A stretch of DNA of 10,929 nt, taken from positions 1 to 10,929 of the forward strand of contig JAQVEQ010000097.1 in NCBI GenBank assembly GCA_028697875.1, written 5' to 3'. This document shows positions 1 to 6,312 of this stretch, in pieces; within the stretch, counting starts at the first letter, position 1; the number at the start of each line of letters is the position of its first letter. Under the pieces are notes generated by a model. It saw nothing but the letters and a program-made list of their open reading frames with translations. It did not search any database and had not been told where the DNA came from. Both the position numbers and the translations under genes were made by a program. This DNA comes from Novosphingobium sp. Its GTDB lineage: Bacteria; Pseudomonadota; Alphaproteobacteria; Sphingomonadales; Sphingomonadaceae.

Positions 1-221
1 ACGATTTCCCCGCGCGCGATCACGCGTCCGTTCACGCGGATGTCGGCGGCCTCGCCGATCGAGCGGTCGACCGGCAGGATATCTCCCGCCGCCAGCCGGT
101 TCAGTTCCGCGACTGTCAGGCGCGCTTCGCCGAGCATGACCTCGACTTCGATCTCGACATGATCGATCAGTCTGGCGGGGGCGGCAGCGCCGTTTGCCGC
201 CGGGTTCGTTATTTCTACCAT
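1..221 (-). CDS. fliN: Flagellar motor switch protein FliN (N-terminal part, cut by window edge)
   Basis: FliN forms the base of the cytoplasmic C-ring and helps dock the FliH-FliI export complex. Seventy-three residues are readable before the window ends. After a short Ala/Pro-rich leader of about 18 residues the SpoA domain begins, with the family pattern VEIEVEVMLGEARLTVAEL, then a Leu-Ala-Ala-Gly-Asp turn, DRSIGEAADI, and VNGRVIARGEI. The last two stretches match the FliN 'agepvdilvNg.lIarGEvv' signature. The ATG at 221 overlaps the end of the FliM-like gene by 7 bases (215-221). No strong Shine-Dalgarno is seen, so translational coupling is likely. The leader is short, as in single-SpoA FliN or HrcQB proteins. 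The C-terminal half lies outside the window. Confidence 0.94.
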   Translation of the reverse strand, partial: MVEITNPAANGAAAPARLIDHVEIEVEVMLGEARLTVAELNRLAAGDILPVDRSIGEAADIRVNGRVIARGEI

Positions 222-976
222 TCGTGTGCCGGCCTTTCGATCCGCATTTCGAAGCGTTCGCCGGCAAGCGCGATCGAGGCCGCCTTGCGGCCCAGCGTCC
301 TGTCGCCGGCGCGGATGTCCAGCAGGTCGCCGGCATCCGTTTCCAGAGTGATGACATCGCCCGGTCCGAGCTTTTCGAGATCGGCCAGGGCCAGGCGATT
401 CCGTCCGAGCAGTGCCGCGATCCCGACCGGCTGGCCGTCCAGCGCATCGCGCCGCCGGGTAAGGGGCGGACGGATGGCAGGAGCGCCCGCGCGTTGCCTG
501 GCCGCTGCGATCAGCAAGGGCTCGGTGACATCGAGCGTGAAAACCCCGGCGCCCTCGTCGAGAGCGATGGGCAATCCGAAACGGGTGGAAGCGGCTGGCG
601 GGAATGACGTCCCTGCCGGGTCCCCGAAGAGGGCGGCCAGGCGCCGCGACAGGTCCGCTTGCCCGGCCAGCACCAGCGCCCGGACAAGGGCGGCATCGCC
701 TGCCGTCTTCACGTCGTGCGGTTCGATCGTCCGGCCGAGCATGGCCCCGGCGAGGAGGTTGCGCGCCGGGGCATCGGGTTCGAGCCGCCATGCCCGTCCT
801 TCGCTGGCCCGGCCCGGTGCGGCCGGGTTTGTCCGATGCCATGCGAACGGCACCGATAGCCGCCCGCTCGCCAGCCAGTCGCCCGACCAGTCGTCCAGCA
901 GGCGCGCGACCCGCTCGACCGAGGCCGGGCCGGTGAACGCCGTTTCCGGGAGCCAGGCGCGCGCCTTGGCGGTCAT
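215..976 (-). CDS. FliM/SctQ-like C-ring protein with one C-terminal SpoA domain
   Basis: This 253-residue protein is most likely the partner of FliN in the C-ring. Residues about 183-247 read as a SpoA (FliMN_C) domain: GIAALLGRNRLALADLEKL, then GPGDVITLETDAGDLLDI, then a strand ending FEMRI. The first 180 residues are not recognisable as FliM. The N-terminal CheY-binding motif of the LSQxEIDALL type is missing, and so is the GGxG loop of the CheC-like middle domain that contacts FliG. FliM is usually about 320-350 residues, so this one is short. The layout recalls SctQ/HrcQA of type III secretion injectisomes, with the next gene (fliN) as the HrcQB-like partner. Its ATG at 976 overlaps the flgE stop as ATGA, and it overlaps fliN by 7 bases. 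The SpoA assignment is firm; naming it FliM is an inference from position. Confidence 0.85.
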   Translation of the reverse strand: MTAKARAWLPETAFTGPASVERVARLLDDWSGDWLASGRLSVPFAWHRTNPAAPGRASEGRAWRLEPDAPARNLLAGAMLGRTIEPHDVKTAGDAALVRALVLAGQADLSRRLAALFGDPAGTSFPPAASTRFGLPIALDEGAGVFTLDVTEPLLIAAARQRAGAPAIRPPLTRRRDALDGQPVGIAALLGRNRLALADLEKLGPGDVITLETDAGDLLDIRAGDRTLGRKAASIALAGERFEMRIERPAHEW

Positions 977-2148
977 CCCTGGCCCCGGATGCCGAAGAGC
1001 TGCTGGATCATGTCATTGGTGACGCTGATGATCTGGGACGAGGCCTGGAATCCGCGCTGGATCAGGATCAGGTCGCCGAACTGCGCGCCAAGGTCGACAT
1101 TGGACGCCTCCAGTCTTTGGGACAGGATCGTGCCGACCCGCGTGTCCTCCGCCGAGAGGTACTGGACCTGGCCGAAGCCGTTCAGCACGAACAGCCCGTT
1201 GCTGCGCTGTTCGAGCTTCTGCGGGTCGCGGAAGTCGGCCAGGGCGATCGCGCCCAGTTCCAGCGTTTCCTCGTTGGAATAGGCGATTTCGAACTGGCCG
1301 CTTTCGTTGACGGTCAGTGTCGCGACCGAACCGGTTGCGTGACCGTCGACATCGGACGCGCGCAAGGTCGAGACGCTGCCCGAGGAATAGGACGTGATGC
1401 CGGAGAAATCGAAGGCGACCGACAGGCCGCTGGCGGCATCCTCGAATGTCAGCGTGGCATCGGCCGGGCCGACCAGGCCGTTGGTGACAGTCAGGGTTTG
1501 CGATCCGATTTCGGTCCCTTCCCCGTCGGTGACCGTGACGGTCCATTCGTCGTAGACGGTTTCGTCGCGAGTAAAGGCGATGGTCCAGACATGCTCGCCG
1601 CCGCGTTCGTCGTAAACCGAGACGTCGGGGATGGTATATTCGGTCGCGGTCGAGGACAGGTTGTCGGAGAACGTGACTTGGGTGGTTTCTTCCGGCGCGC
1701 TGGTGCGCGACTGGTCGATATTGAGGCTGGTGGGCCGCCCGGCGGAATCGAGCACGGCCAGCTTGTAGTCCGTACCGGCCAGCACGACGTAGCCTTCGTC
1801 GTCGACCACGAAGCTGCCGGTGCGGGTGTAATAGGTCTTATCGCCGTCCAGCAGGACGAAGAAGCCGTTGCCGTCTATGGCAAGGTCGAGGTCCCGCCCC
1901 GTGTCGCGCAGTTCACCCTGGGTGAAGTTGATCGACACGCTGTCGAAATTCACCCCGTGTCCTTGCCCCGTATAGCCGGAGCCATAGGCCAGCCCGCCCG
2001 AACTGCTGCCGCCGTAGACATCCGAAAAGGAGATGTCCGCCGCCTTGAAGCCCGAGGTGTTGAGATTGCTGACGTTGTTGCTGACCGTTTTCAGGCCCTG
2101 GGAATAGGCGTTCAGGCCGCTCAGGCCGATGTAGATGGAACCGAACAT
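973..2148 (-). CDS. flgE: Flagellar hook protein FlgE
   Basis: FlgE is the main subunit of the hook, the flexible joint outside the cell. The 391-residue product has the rod/hook/filament N-terminal signature at residues 8-35 (GLSGLNAYSQGLKTVSNNV, SNLNTSGFK). The FlgE/F/G core follows at about 86-122 (DLDLAIDGNGFFVLL, YYTRTGSFVVDDEGYVV). The C-terminal helix reads SNVDLGAQFGDLILIQRGFQ, followed by ASSQIISVTNDMIQQL, typical of the family. The Ser/Thr/Asp-rich middle (about 140-300) would form the surface domains. There is no cleavable signal peptide, as expected for an export-apparatus substrate. FlgE follows the hook cap gene flgD by one base and shares an ATGA with the next gene. FlgF and FlgG share these motifs, but the length, the large middle domain and the position next to flgD favour the hook protein. 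Confidence 0.94.
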   Translation of the reverse strand: MFGSIYIGLSGLNAYSQGLKTVSNNVSNLNTSGFKAADISFSDVYGGSSSGGLAYGSGYTGQGHGVNFDSVSINFTQGELRDTGRDLDLAIDGNGFFVLLDGDKTYYTRTGSFVVDDEGYVVLAGTDYKLAVLDSAGRPTSLNIDQSRTSAPEETTQVTFSDNLSSTATEYTIPDVSVYDERGGEHVWTIAFTRDETVYDEWTVTVTDGEGTEIGSQTLTVTNGLVGPADATLTFEDAASGLSVAFDFSGITSYSSGSVSTLRASDVDGHATGSVATLTVNESGQFEIAYSNEETLELGAIALADFRDPQKLEQRSNGLFVLNGFGQVQYLSAEDTRVGTILSQRLEASNVDLGAQFGDLILIQRGFQASSQIISVTNDMIQQLFGIRGQG

Positions 2149-2149
2149 G

Positions 2150-2593
2150 TCAATTGGCCTCCCTGATTTGCGAGACTGCGCTGAGTGCGATGTTGCTGAT
2201 GGTCTGGTCGTCCGCTGTCTTGATCGTGAGAGAGGGCGAACCGTCTTCGAAGGCGACGGCGGTCACCTGGCCGCTCAAGGTCACGCCACCGGCCGGGACG
2301 TCGACCATCTTGCCGAGCAGGCTGGCCGCCTGGGCACCCGATTGCGCGGCGACCAGCGTTTGCAGGGCTTCCGACATGTCCTGCGTCTGCTGGATCTGGG
2401 AAAACTGCGCGAGCTGCGAGACGAACTCGAAGTTGTCCATCGGCTTGAGCGGGTCCTGATAGGTCAGCTGCGTCAGGACGATCTGGAGCAGGGATTCGAA
2501 ACTCAGGCCGAACGCGTCGGTCGCGCTCTGGGTGTTCTGGGTCGTGGTGGTCCCGGTCACATTGGCCAGGGCGTCGATGGATGAAGTTGCCAT
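2150..2593 (-). CDS. flgD: Flagellar hook cap / hook assembly protein FlgD, short form
   Basis: FlgD caps the growing hook and lets FlgE subunits polymerise; it is then lost. The 147-residue product has the diagnostic N-terminal block at residues 33-70: ESLLQIVLTQLTYQDPLKP followed by MDNFEFVSQLAQFSQIQQ. These align with the family's 'LvaQLqnQDPlnPmdn.eftaQLAqFs.leq'. After a helix (72-95) only about 50 residues remain (GKMVDVPAGGVTLSGQV onward), enough for one small beta region. Enterobacterial FlgD has about 230 residues with Tudor-like and Ig-like domains, so this is a minimal form; short FlgD proteins occur in other alphaproteobacteria. The start at 2593 lies 13 bases after the fliK stop. 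Being between fliK and flgE fits a hook-building module. Confidence 0.95.
   Translation of the reverse strand: MATSSIDALANVTGTTTTQNTQSATDAFGLSFESLLQIVLTQLTYQDPLKPMDNFEFVSQLAQFSQIQQTQDMSEALQTLVAAQSGAQAASLLGKMVDVPAGGVTLSGQVTAVAFEDGSPSLTIKTADDQTISNIALSAVSQIREAN
2158..2163 (-). promoter_or_regulatory. Ribosome binding site of flgE
   Basis: GGGAGG on the minus strand, 9 bases before the flgE ATG at 2148. It lies inside the last codons of flgD and supports the chosen start. Confidence 0.65.
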
Positions 2594-2606
2594 TGCCGTT
2601 ATCCCG

Positions 2607-3425
2607 TCATGCGGACGTTTCGTGGAAGTCGAGATCGCGCAGGGTCAGCCCGAACGCGCCGAACAGTTCGCGCAGCCGTGTTTCGAGCTCGGCGCGCAGT
2701 TCGTCCGGCAGGCGTGCGAGCCGGACGAGCAGCCGCACTCCGCCTTCGACCGGGAGCCAATGGACGGCCAGGGTGCTGCCCGGTGCGGCCGCTGGGGCGC
2801 TTGGAGGCGCCTTGGCGGGCGTGGACGGGGCGGCTCTTTCGGCCATGTTCCCGGCCGGTTCGCGGGCAGACGCGGGTGCGGGTGGTGCGGGCCGCACTGT
2901 GGGAAGACCGTTTGGCGCGAGGGGCCCTTCCGCATGAGCGCGCACCGGGACTGCCGCTACCGTAGCCGAAACGGTTGACGGCGGGGCAGATGGCGCAGGT
3001 GCGGAAGGAGTGCTGCTCACGCCGGGGCTGGCGGAAGATGCCACGCCGAAAGTACCGAGCAGGGCGGCGACCGCATCGGCAAGGTGCGGTGGCAGGTCTT
3101 CCACATGGCCTGTCGGCGTGGCTGCGGCGTGGCGGTCTTCCCTTGCATCCGTGCCGCCGGAAGCGGTTTCGGACGCAAAAGCCAGTGCCGTTTCGACCAG
3201 CAGCGGCGATTGCGCGAACGGGTGTGCATCCTCCCCGATCGCAGGCCGGATCGCCGCGGCCCGTGGGGTTGCGTGGTCCATTCCGTCCGGTGCGGCTAGT
3301 TGGGCCGCTTCGATGGCGAGCAGGAGATCGAACGGCAATCCCCCTGCTTGCGCGTGATCGCCGTCGCGGACGGCAAGCGCAGTGTGCCGGGCCATACCGG
3401 GCTGGAAGGGAAGCACACCGGTCAT
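2607..3425 (-). CDS. fliK: Probable flagellar hook-length control protein FliK
   Basis: FliK is a secreted ruler that ends hook growth and switches the export gate to filament substrates. This 272-residue product has the expected architecture: a poorly conserved N-terminal half, a long Ala/Pro/Ser-rich linker (about 130-218) and a compact C-terminal domain. The last 50 residues (LPVEGGVRLLVRLARLPDEL, then a Leu/Arg-rich helix and GLTLRDLDFHE) resemble the FliK C-terminal pattern of strands, helix, and 'L...Gl.l..v.v'. It is smaller than the enterobacterial protein (about 400 residues). Its ATG at 3425 overlaps the fliJ stop as ATGA, and it lies just before flgD and flgE. The call rests mainly on architecture and position between fliJ and flgD; sequence identity to known FliK is weak. 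Confidence 0.8.
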   Translation of the reverse strand: MTGVLPFQPGMARHTALAVRDGDHAQAGGLPFDLLLAIEAAQLAAPDGMDHATPRAAAIRPAIGEDAHPFAQSPLLVETALAFASETASGGTDAREDRHAAATPTGHVEDLPPHLADAVAALLGTFGVASSASPGVSSTPSAPAPSAPPSTVSATVAAVPVRAHAEGPLAPNGLPTVRPAPPAPASAREPAGNMAERAAPSTPAKAPPSAPAAAPGSTLAVHWLPVEGGVRLLVRLARLPDELRAELETRLRELFGAFGLTLRDLDFHETSA

Positions 3426-3880
3426 GGCAAGAGGTTTCCGGACCAGATGGCGCTCAGGCTTGCCGCTTCGATTGCGGCCTTTTCCTCGCCCCTGCGGCGC
3501 AATCTGCGTGCGGTTTCGCGGTGCCGCGCGTGCAGCCAGTCTTCCTGGTAGCGGCTGGCTTGCCAGCGATCTTCGCGATCCCGTTCCTCGGACGTTGCGG
3601 ACTCCGCTTCCGCACGGGTCCGGCCTGCCGCTTCGGCATGGCCGACCACCAGCCCGCCTTTCGCCGCAAAAGCGGTCGGGTCGAAAGTGTTGGACGCAAG
3701 CAGTTCGGCCAGCCCGGCCTCCTGCCGCAACAGCGCGTCCCTGGCCGCTTCTTCCTGGGCACTGGCGGATTGCCGCTTGTCCCGTGCGTCGGCCAAAGCC
3801 AACTCGCTTTCCGCAACGCGCAGCCCCTGCAGCCGGGCGAGCGTCAGCAGGGTGTCGCAGGCCTTGGCATCAGCGCGCAT
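3422..3880 (-). CDS. fliJ: Flagellar export protein FliJ
   Basis: FliJ is the coiled-coil stalk of the export ATPase, placed inside the FliI hexamer and contacting FlhA. The 152-residue product is almost wholly helical and rich in Ala, Glu, Arg and Gln. One helix covers about residues 5-62 (LLTLARLQGLRVAESELALA onward) and a second covers about 82-148 (EERDREDRWQASRYQEDWL). A short loop separates them (64-80, SNTFDPTAF then AKGGLVVG), giving the antiparallel coiled coil of the family. Its length matches the usual 145-150 residues. The start at 3880 is set by an AGGAGG five bases upstream and overlaps the end of fliI by 11 bases. FliJ is poorly conserved in sequence, so the call combines length, predicted fold and position after fliI. 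Confidence 0.88.
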   Translation of the reverse strand: MRADAKACDTLLTLARLQGLRVAESELALADARDKRQSASAQEEAARDALLRQEAGLAELLASNTFDPTAFAAKGGLVVGHAEAAGRTRAEAESATSEERDREDRWQASRYQEDWLHARHRETARRLRRRGEEKAAIEAASLSAIWSGNLLP

Positions 3881-5195
3881 GGACGCCTCCTGCACAGATC
3901 CGTTCGAGCATGGCCCGCGTTTCCTCCGGCGGGGAGGCATGATCGGGTCGCTGCTGGAGGAAGGCGATCAGTTCGGGGTGCCAAGCGATGGCCCGGTCGA
4001 TCTCCGCGCTGTTGCCCGGGCGGTAGATCCCGCTTTCGATCATCGGCCGCGCTTCCTCGTACCGGGCGAGGGCGGCATGAGCCTTGTGCGCCAGCGCGGC
4101 CTCTTCCCCGTCGAACAGGTCTGCGGTCAGGCGGCTGACGCTGCGGGCGATGTCGATGGCTGGGAAGTGGCGCTTTTCCGCCAGCGGGCGCGACAGGACG
4201 ATATGGCCGTCCAGCACCGATTTCATCAGTTCGACGATCGGATCGTCGACATCGTCGGTTTCGCTCAGCACTGTCATGATCGCGGTGATCGCGCCGCCTT
4301 GCCGTGCCGCGCCGCAGCGCTCGACGATCTTCGGCAGAGCGGAAAAGACGTTGGGCGTGAAGGCGCGGATCGTCGGTGGTTCGCCGGATGCGAGCCCCAG
4401 TTCGCGCAGCGCCAGCGCGACGCGAGTGATCGAATCGACGATCAGCAGGACATGCTCACCCTTGTCGCGCCAGTGTTCGGCGAGGCCCAGCGCCTGATCC
4501 ATCGCCCGGACGCGCAGGCTGGCGCTTTCGTCGGCCGTCGCCGCGACCAGCGTGAACTTGTCCCCGCCGCGTTCGCGCAAGTGCGTGCGCCACAGCTTTT
4601 CGACCTCGCGCCCGCGTTCGCCGACGAGGCACAGCACCACCCGGTCGCAGGCGACCTGATGCGCCACCTGATCGATCAGGCTGGTCTTGCCGACGCCGCT
4701 GGCGGCGAAAATGCCGATCCGCTGGCCCTTGCCCAGCGGCAGCAGTCCGTCGATGGCACGGATGCCGGTGACCAGACGATCCTTCGCAACGACGCGGTCG
4801 AGCGGGGCGAGCATGCGGCCCGCGCGGGGACGGTGGTTTTCGGCCAATATGGCGGGCCCCTTGTCGAGTGGCCGCGCCAGGGCATCCACTGCGCGTCCGG
4901 CGAAGCGCTCGCCCGCCGGGATGTCCTCTGCATGGCACGACTTGCGCACGCAGGCGCCGAGCCGCAGCCGCCTGACGCCGGAAAAAGGCATCAGGCGCAG
5001 CCGTTCCCGTTCGACCGAAACGACTTCGGCGATAACCGGCTCGCCCGGTCCGCCGGAGTCGATCTCGCAATAGTCGCCGATGCCGGCCACGGGGCCGTCT
5101 GCCTCGACATATTCGCTGCCGATCCGGGTCAGCGCGCCGGTGCGCAGTGTGAAATCGGCCCGTTCGAGCGCGGCCACATAGGGGTGGGCCTTCAT
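3870..5195 (-). CDS. fliI: Flagellum-specific export ATPase FliI
   Basis: FliI hydrolyses ATP at the cytoplasmic face of the export gate to feed rod, hook and filament subunits. The 441-residue product matches the family length (about 440-457). The N-terminal beta domain covers roughly 15-90. The Walker A loop is at 164-171 (AASGVGKT), where the second Ala replaces the Gly of the usual AGSGVGKS. The VGERGREVEK block with the likely catalytic Glu193 is at 191-200, and Walker B is at about 248-258 (HVLLIVDSITR). The type III ATPase signature at 308-336 reads TVLSETDDVDDPIVELMKSV then LDGHIVLSR. The ATG at 5195 overlaps the fliH stop as ATGA, with GGGGA about 7 bases upstream, so it is preferred over an upstream ATG at 5300. 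Injectisome ATPases (SctN) are close relatives, but the hook and ring genes around it make FliI the right call. Confidence 0.98.
   Translation of the reverse strand: MKAHPYVAALERADFTLRTGALTRIGSEYVEADGPVAGIGDYCEIDSGGPGEPVIAEVVSVERERLRLMPFSGVRRLRLGACVRKSCHAEDIPAGERFAGRAVDALARPLDKGPAILAENHRPRAGRMLAPLDRVVAKDRLVTGIRAIDGLLPLGKGQRIGIFAASGVGKTSLIDQVAHQVACDRVVLCLVGERGREVEKLWRTHLRERGGDKFTLVAATADESASLRVRAMDQALGLAEHWRDKGEHVLLIVDSITRVALALRELGLASGEPPTIRAFTPNVFSALPKIVERCGAARQGGAITAIMTVLSETDDVDDPIVELMKSVLDGHIVLSRPLAEKRHFPAIDIARSVSRLTADLFDGEEAALAHKAHAALARYEEARPMIESGIYRPGNSAEIDRAIAWHPELIAFLQQRPDHASPPEETRAMLERICAGGVHAR
3886..3891 (-). promoter_or_regulatory. Ribosome binding site of fliJ
   Basis: A perfect AGGAGG on the minus strand, five bases before the ATG at 3880 and inside fliI. 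It decides the fliJ start against a longer open frame that reaches 3940. Confidence 0.8.
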
Positions 5196-5929
5196 GGCGT
5201 GTCCCCGTTCCCGGCCATGGAATCGAGCAGGCGCGACAGGCGCGGCCATTGTTCGGCGATGCCGGCTTCGATCCGTCCCAGCTTGAGGTCGATCGTGCAT
5301 TGCCCATGCGCGAGCGCGGGGTCGGCGTGCAACTCGACATCCGGGAGCCGGGCGGCAAGTTCGGCCAGGGCCTGCGGATCGCCGAAATCCTCCGCCGGAA
5401 TGCGCACGCGGATGACGAGGGCGCTGTCGATCTGCCGCAATTGATGATGCACGCTGTCCGCGGCCATATCGCCATATCGGTTGTTTTGTCCGAATATGGA
5501 CGCCAATGCGGTTTGTGCGACTTCCAAGGCCAGCACTTCGAGCTTTTCGATCTGGCCGGCAAGTGTGGCCTGCGCGCCGTCCAGCGCCGCTGCCAGCGTC
5601 TGCAGGCGCTCTTCCGCCCGTGTGTCTGCCTGTTCCCTCCCCGTGCGTTCCCCGCGAGAGAAGGCGTCCGCCTCGCGCGCCTCGGCGGCGAGCGCGGCGC
5701 TCTGCAATCGTGCGGTGAGTTCATCCACTTGCCGTTCGAGCTGGGCGAGGCGCGGATCGTCCCGTGCAATGGCCGGCGGCGGCGCAGGAGTGTGCTCCAT
5801 GGGCGGAGTGGGGGGGCGCTCAACCGGCGCCGTTTCAGCCTCCGTCGACTGCTCGCGGGCGGGAGCTGCGGCGAAAGGCCGCACTGCGGCCTGGGCCGTG
5901 CCGTCACCGGCCTTGAGTAGCGCGATCAT
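5192..5929 (-). CDS. fliH: Flagellar export ATPase regulator FliH
   Basis: FliH is the stator of the export ATPase: it dimerises, binds FliI and tethers it to the FliN ring. This 245-residue reading has a Pro-rich N-terminal segment (about 35-55, including VERPPTPPMEHTPAPPP), a long charged helix or coiled coil (about 58-130) and a globular C-terminal domain. The last domain contains ALASIFG (141-147), LVIRVRIPAEDFGDP (171-185) and GQCTIDLKLGRIEAGIAEQW (209-228), the family's FliI-binding pattern. GRTGREQ-like Gly spacing in the helix (SRGERTGREQ, 91-100) recalls the FliH GxxxG region. The ATG at 5929 shares an ATGA with the previous gene and has GGAG nine bases upstream. An ATG at 5944 in the same frame (250 residues) is possible but has a poorer site. 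Confidence 0.92.
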   Translation of the reverse strand: MIALLKAGDGTAQAAVRPFAAAPAREQSTEAETAPVERPPTPPMEHTPAPPPAIARDDPRLAQLERQVDELTARLQSAALAAEAREADAFSRGERTGREQADTRAEERLQTLAAALDGAQATLAGQIEKLEVLALEVAQTALASIFGQNNRYGDMAADSVHHQLRQIDSALVIRVRIPAEDFGDPQALAELAARLPDVELHADPALAHGQCTIDLKLGRIEAGIAEQWPRLSRLLDSMAGNGDTP

Positions 5930-6312
5930 GGCCAGATACTCCATTGCCTGAGCGCCGCGCGGGCAAGGTCGAGCAACGACGGTTTGGCCGGTTCGGCCGG
6001 CTGGGCGGCAATAGCCGTGTGATGAGCGGCCCGGATTGCATCGCGGACGGCGGGTGTGAGTGTGCAATTGCCTCCGCCGTCCGTCTCGCAAGCGGCGACG
6101 ATTTCCGCCAGCCACGGCGAATAGGCGGCATGTTCCCGGCGGAAGCTGCCTGCGGCTTCGGAGAGTGCGGCGGCCTTGTGCGTGGCCAGCACCCGGTCGA
6201 GAGCGATCCGGCGCTCCATCGGCAGGCGCTTGCGGATTGCCTTGCGGTCACCTGCGGGCATGGTGCTCCATTGCGCCAGCAGGTCGTCCAACTCGAGCGT
6301 GGCTTCAGCCAT
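5926..6312 (-). CDS. Uncharacterised 128-residue protein in the fliG position
   Basis: I do not recognise this protein. It sits between fliF and fliH, exactly where fliG (about 330 residues) usually lies. It overlaps the fliF end by 8 bases and shares an ATGA with fliH, so it is surely part of the operon. It is probably soluble: no signal peptide or membrane segment is seen. Residues 5-50 look helical (LELDDLLAQWSTMPAGDRKA then IRKRLPMERRIALDRVLA). A second segment is YSPWLAEIVAACE (64-76), with Cys at 75 and 83. A Pro/Ala linker (about 100-111) leads to a C-terminal helix LLDLARAALRQWSIWP. The first helices faintly resemble the helical repeats of FliG, but its torque helix and EHPQ motif are absent. 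In injectisomes the matching slot (sctJ-sctK-sctL-sctN) holds the adaptor SctK, so an MS-ring to C-ring adaptor is a reasonable guess and no more. Confidence 0.85.
   Translation of the reverse strand: MAEATLELDDLLAQWSTMPAGDRKAIRKRLPMERRIALDRVLATHKAAALSEAAGSFRREHAAYSPWLAEIVAACETDGGGNCTLTPAVRDAIRAAHHTAIAAQPAEPAKPSLLDLARAALRQWSIWP
5939..5942 (-). promoter_or_regulatory. Ribosome binding site of fliH
   Basis: GGAG on the minus strand, nine bases before the ATG at 5929. It favours this start over the in-frame ATG at 5944. Confidence 0.5.

Noticed and set aside
1117..2166. Plus-strand open frame of 349 codons opposite flgE
   Set aside because: It is an antisense shadow of flgE; the product is not recognisable.
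2975..4138. Plus-strand open frame of 387 codons opposite fliK, fliJ and fliI
   Set aside because: It crosses three coupled genes on the other strand and has Arg/Pro-rich shadow composition.
4933..4945. Sigma-54-like TGGCACG ... TTGC on the plus strand
   Set aside because: Only two bases separate the two elements where four are expected, and it lies inside fliI pointing against the operon.
5195..5300. Longer fliI start at 5300
   Set aside because: The extra 35 residues are Arg/His-rich shadow sequence of fliH, while the ATG at 5195 has the ATGA overlap and a GGGGA site.
3687..5444. Long plus-strand open frame of 585 codons opposite fliI and fliH
   Set aside because: It is antisense to two well-conserved genes. 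High GC content removes stop codons in the opposite frame, and its product shows no recognisable domain.
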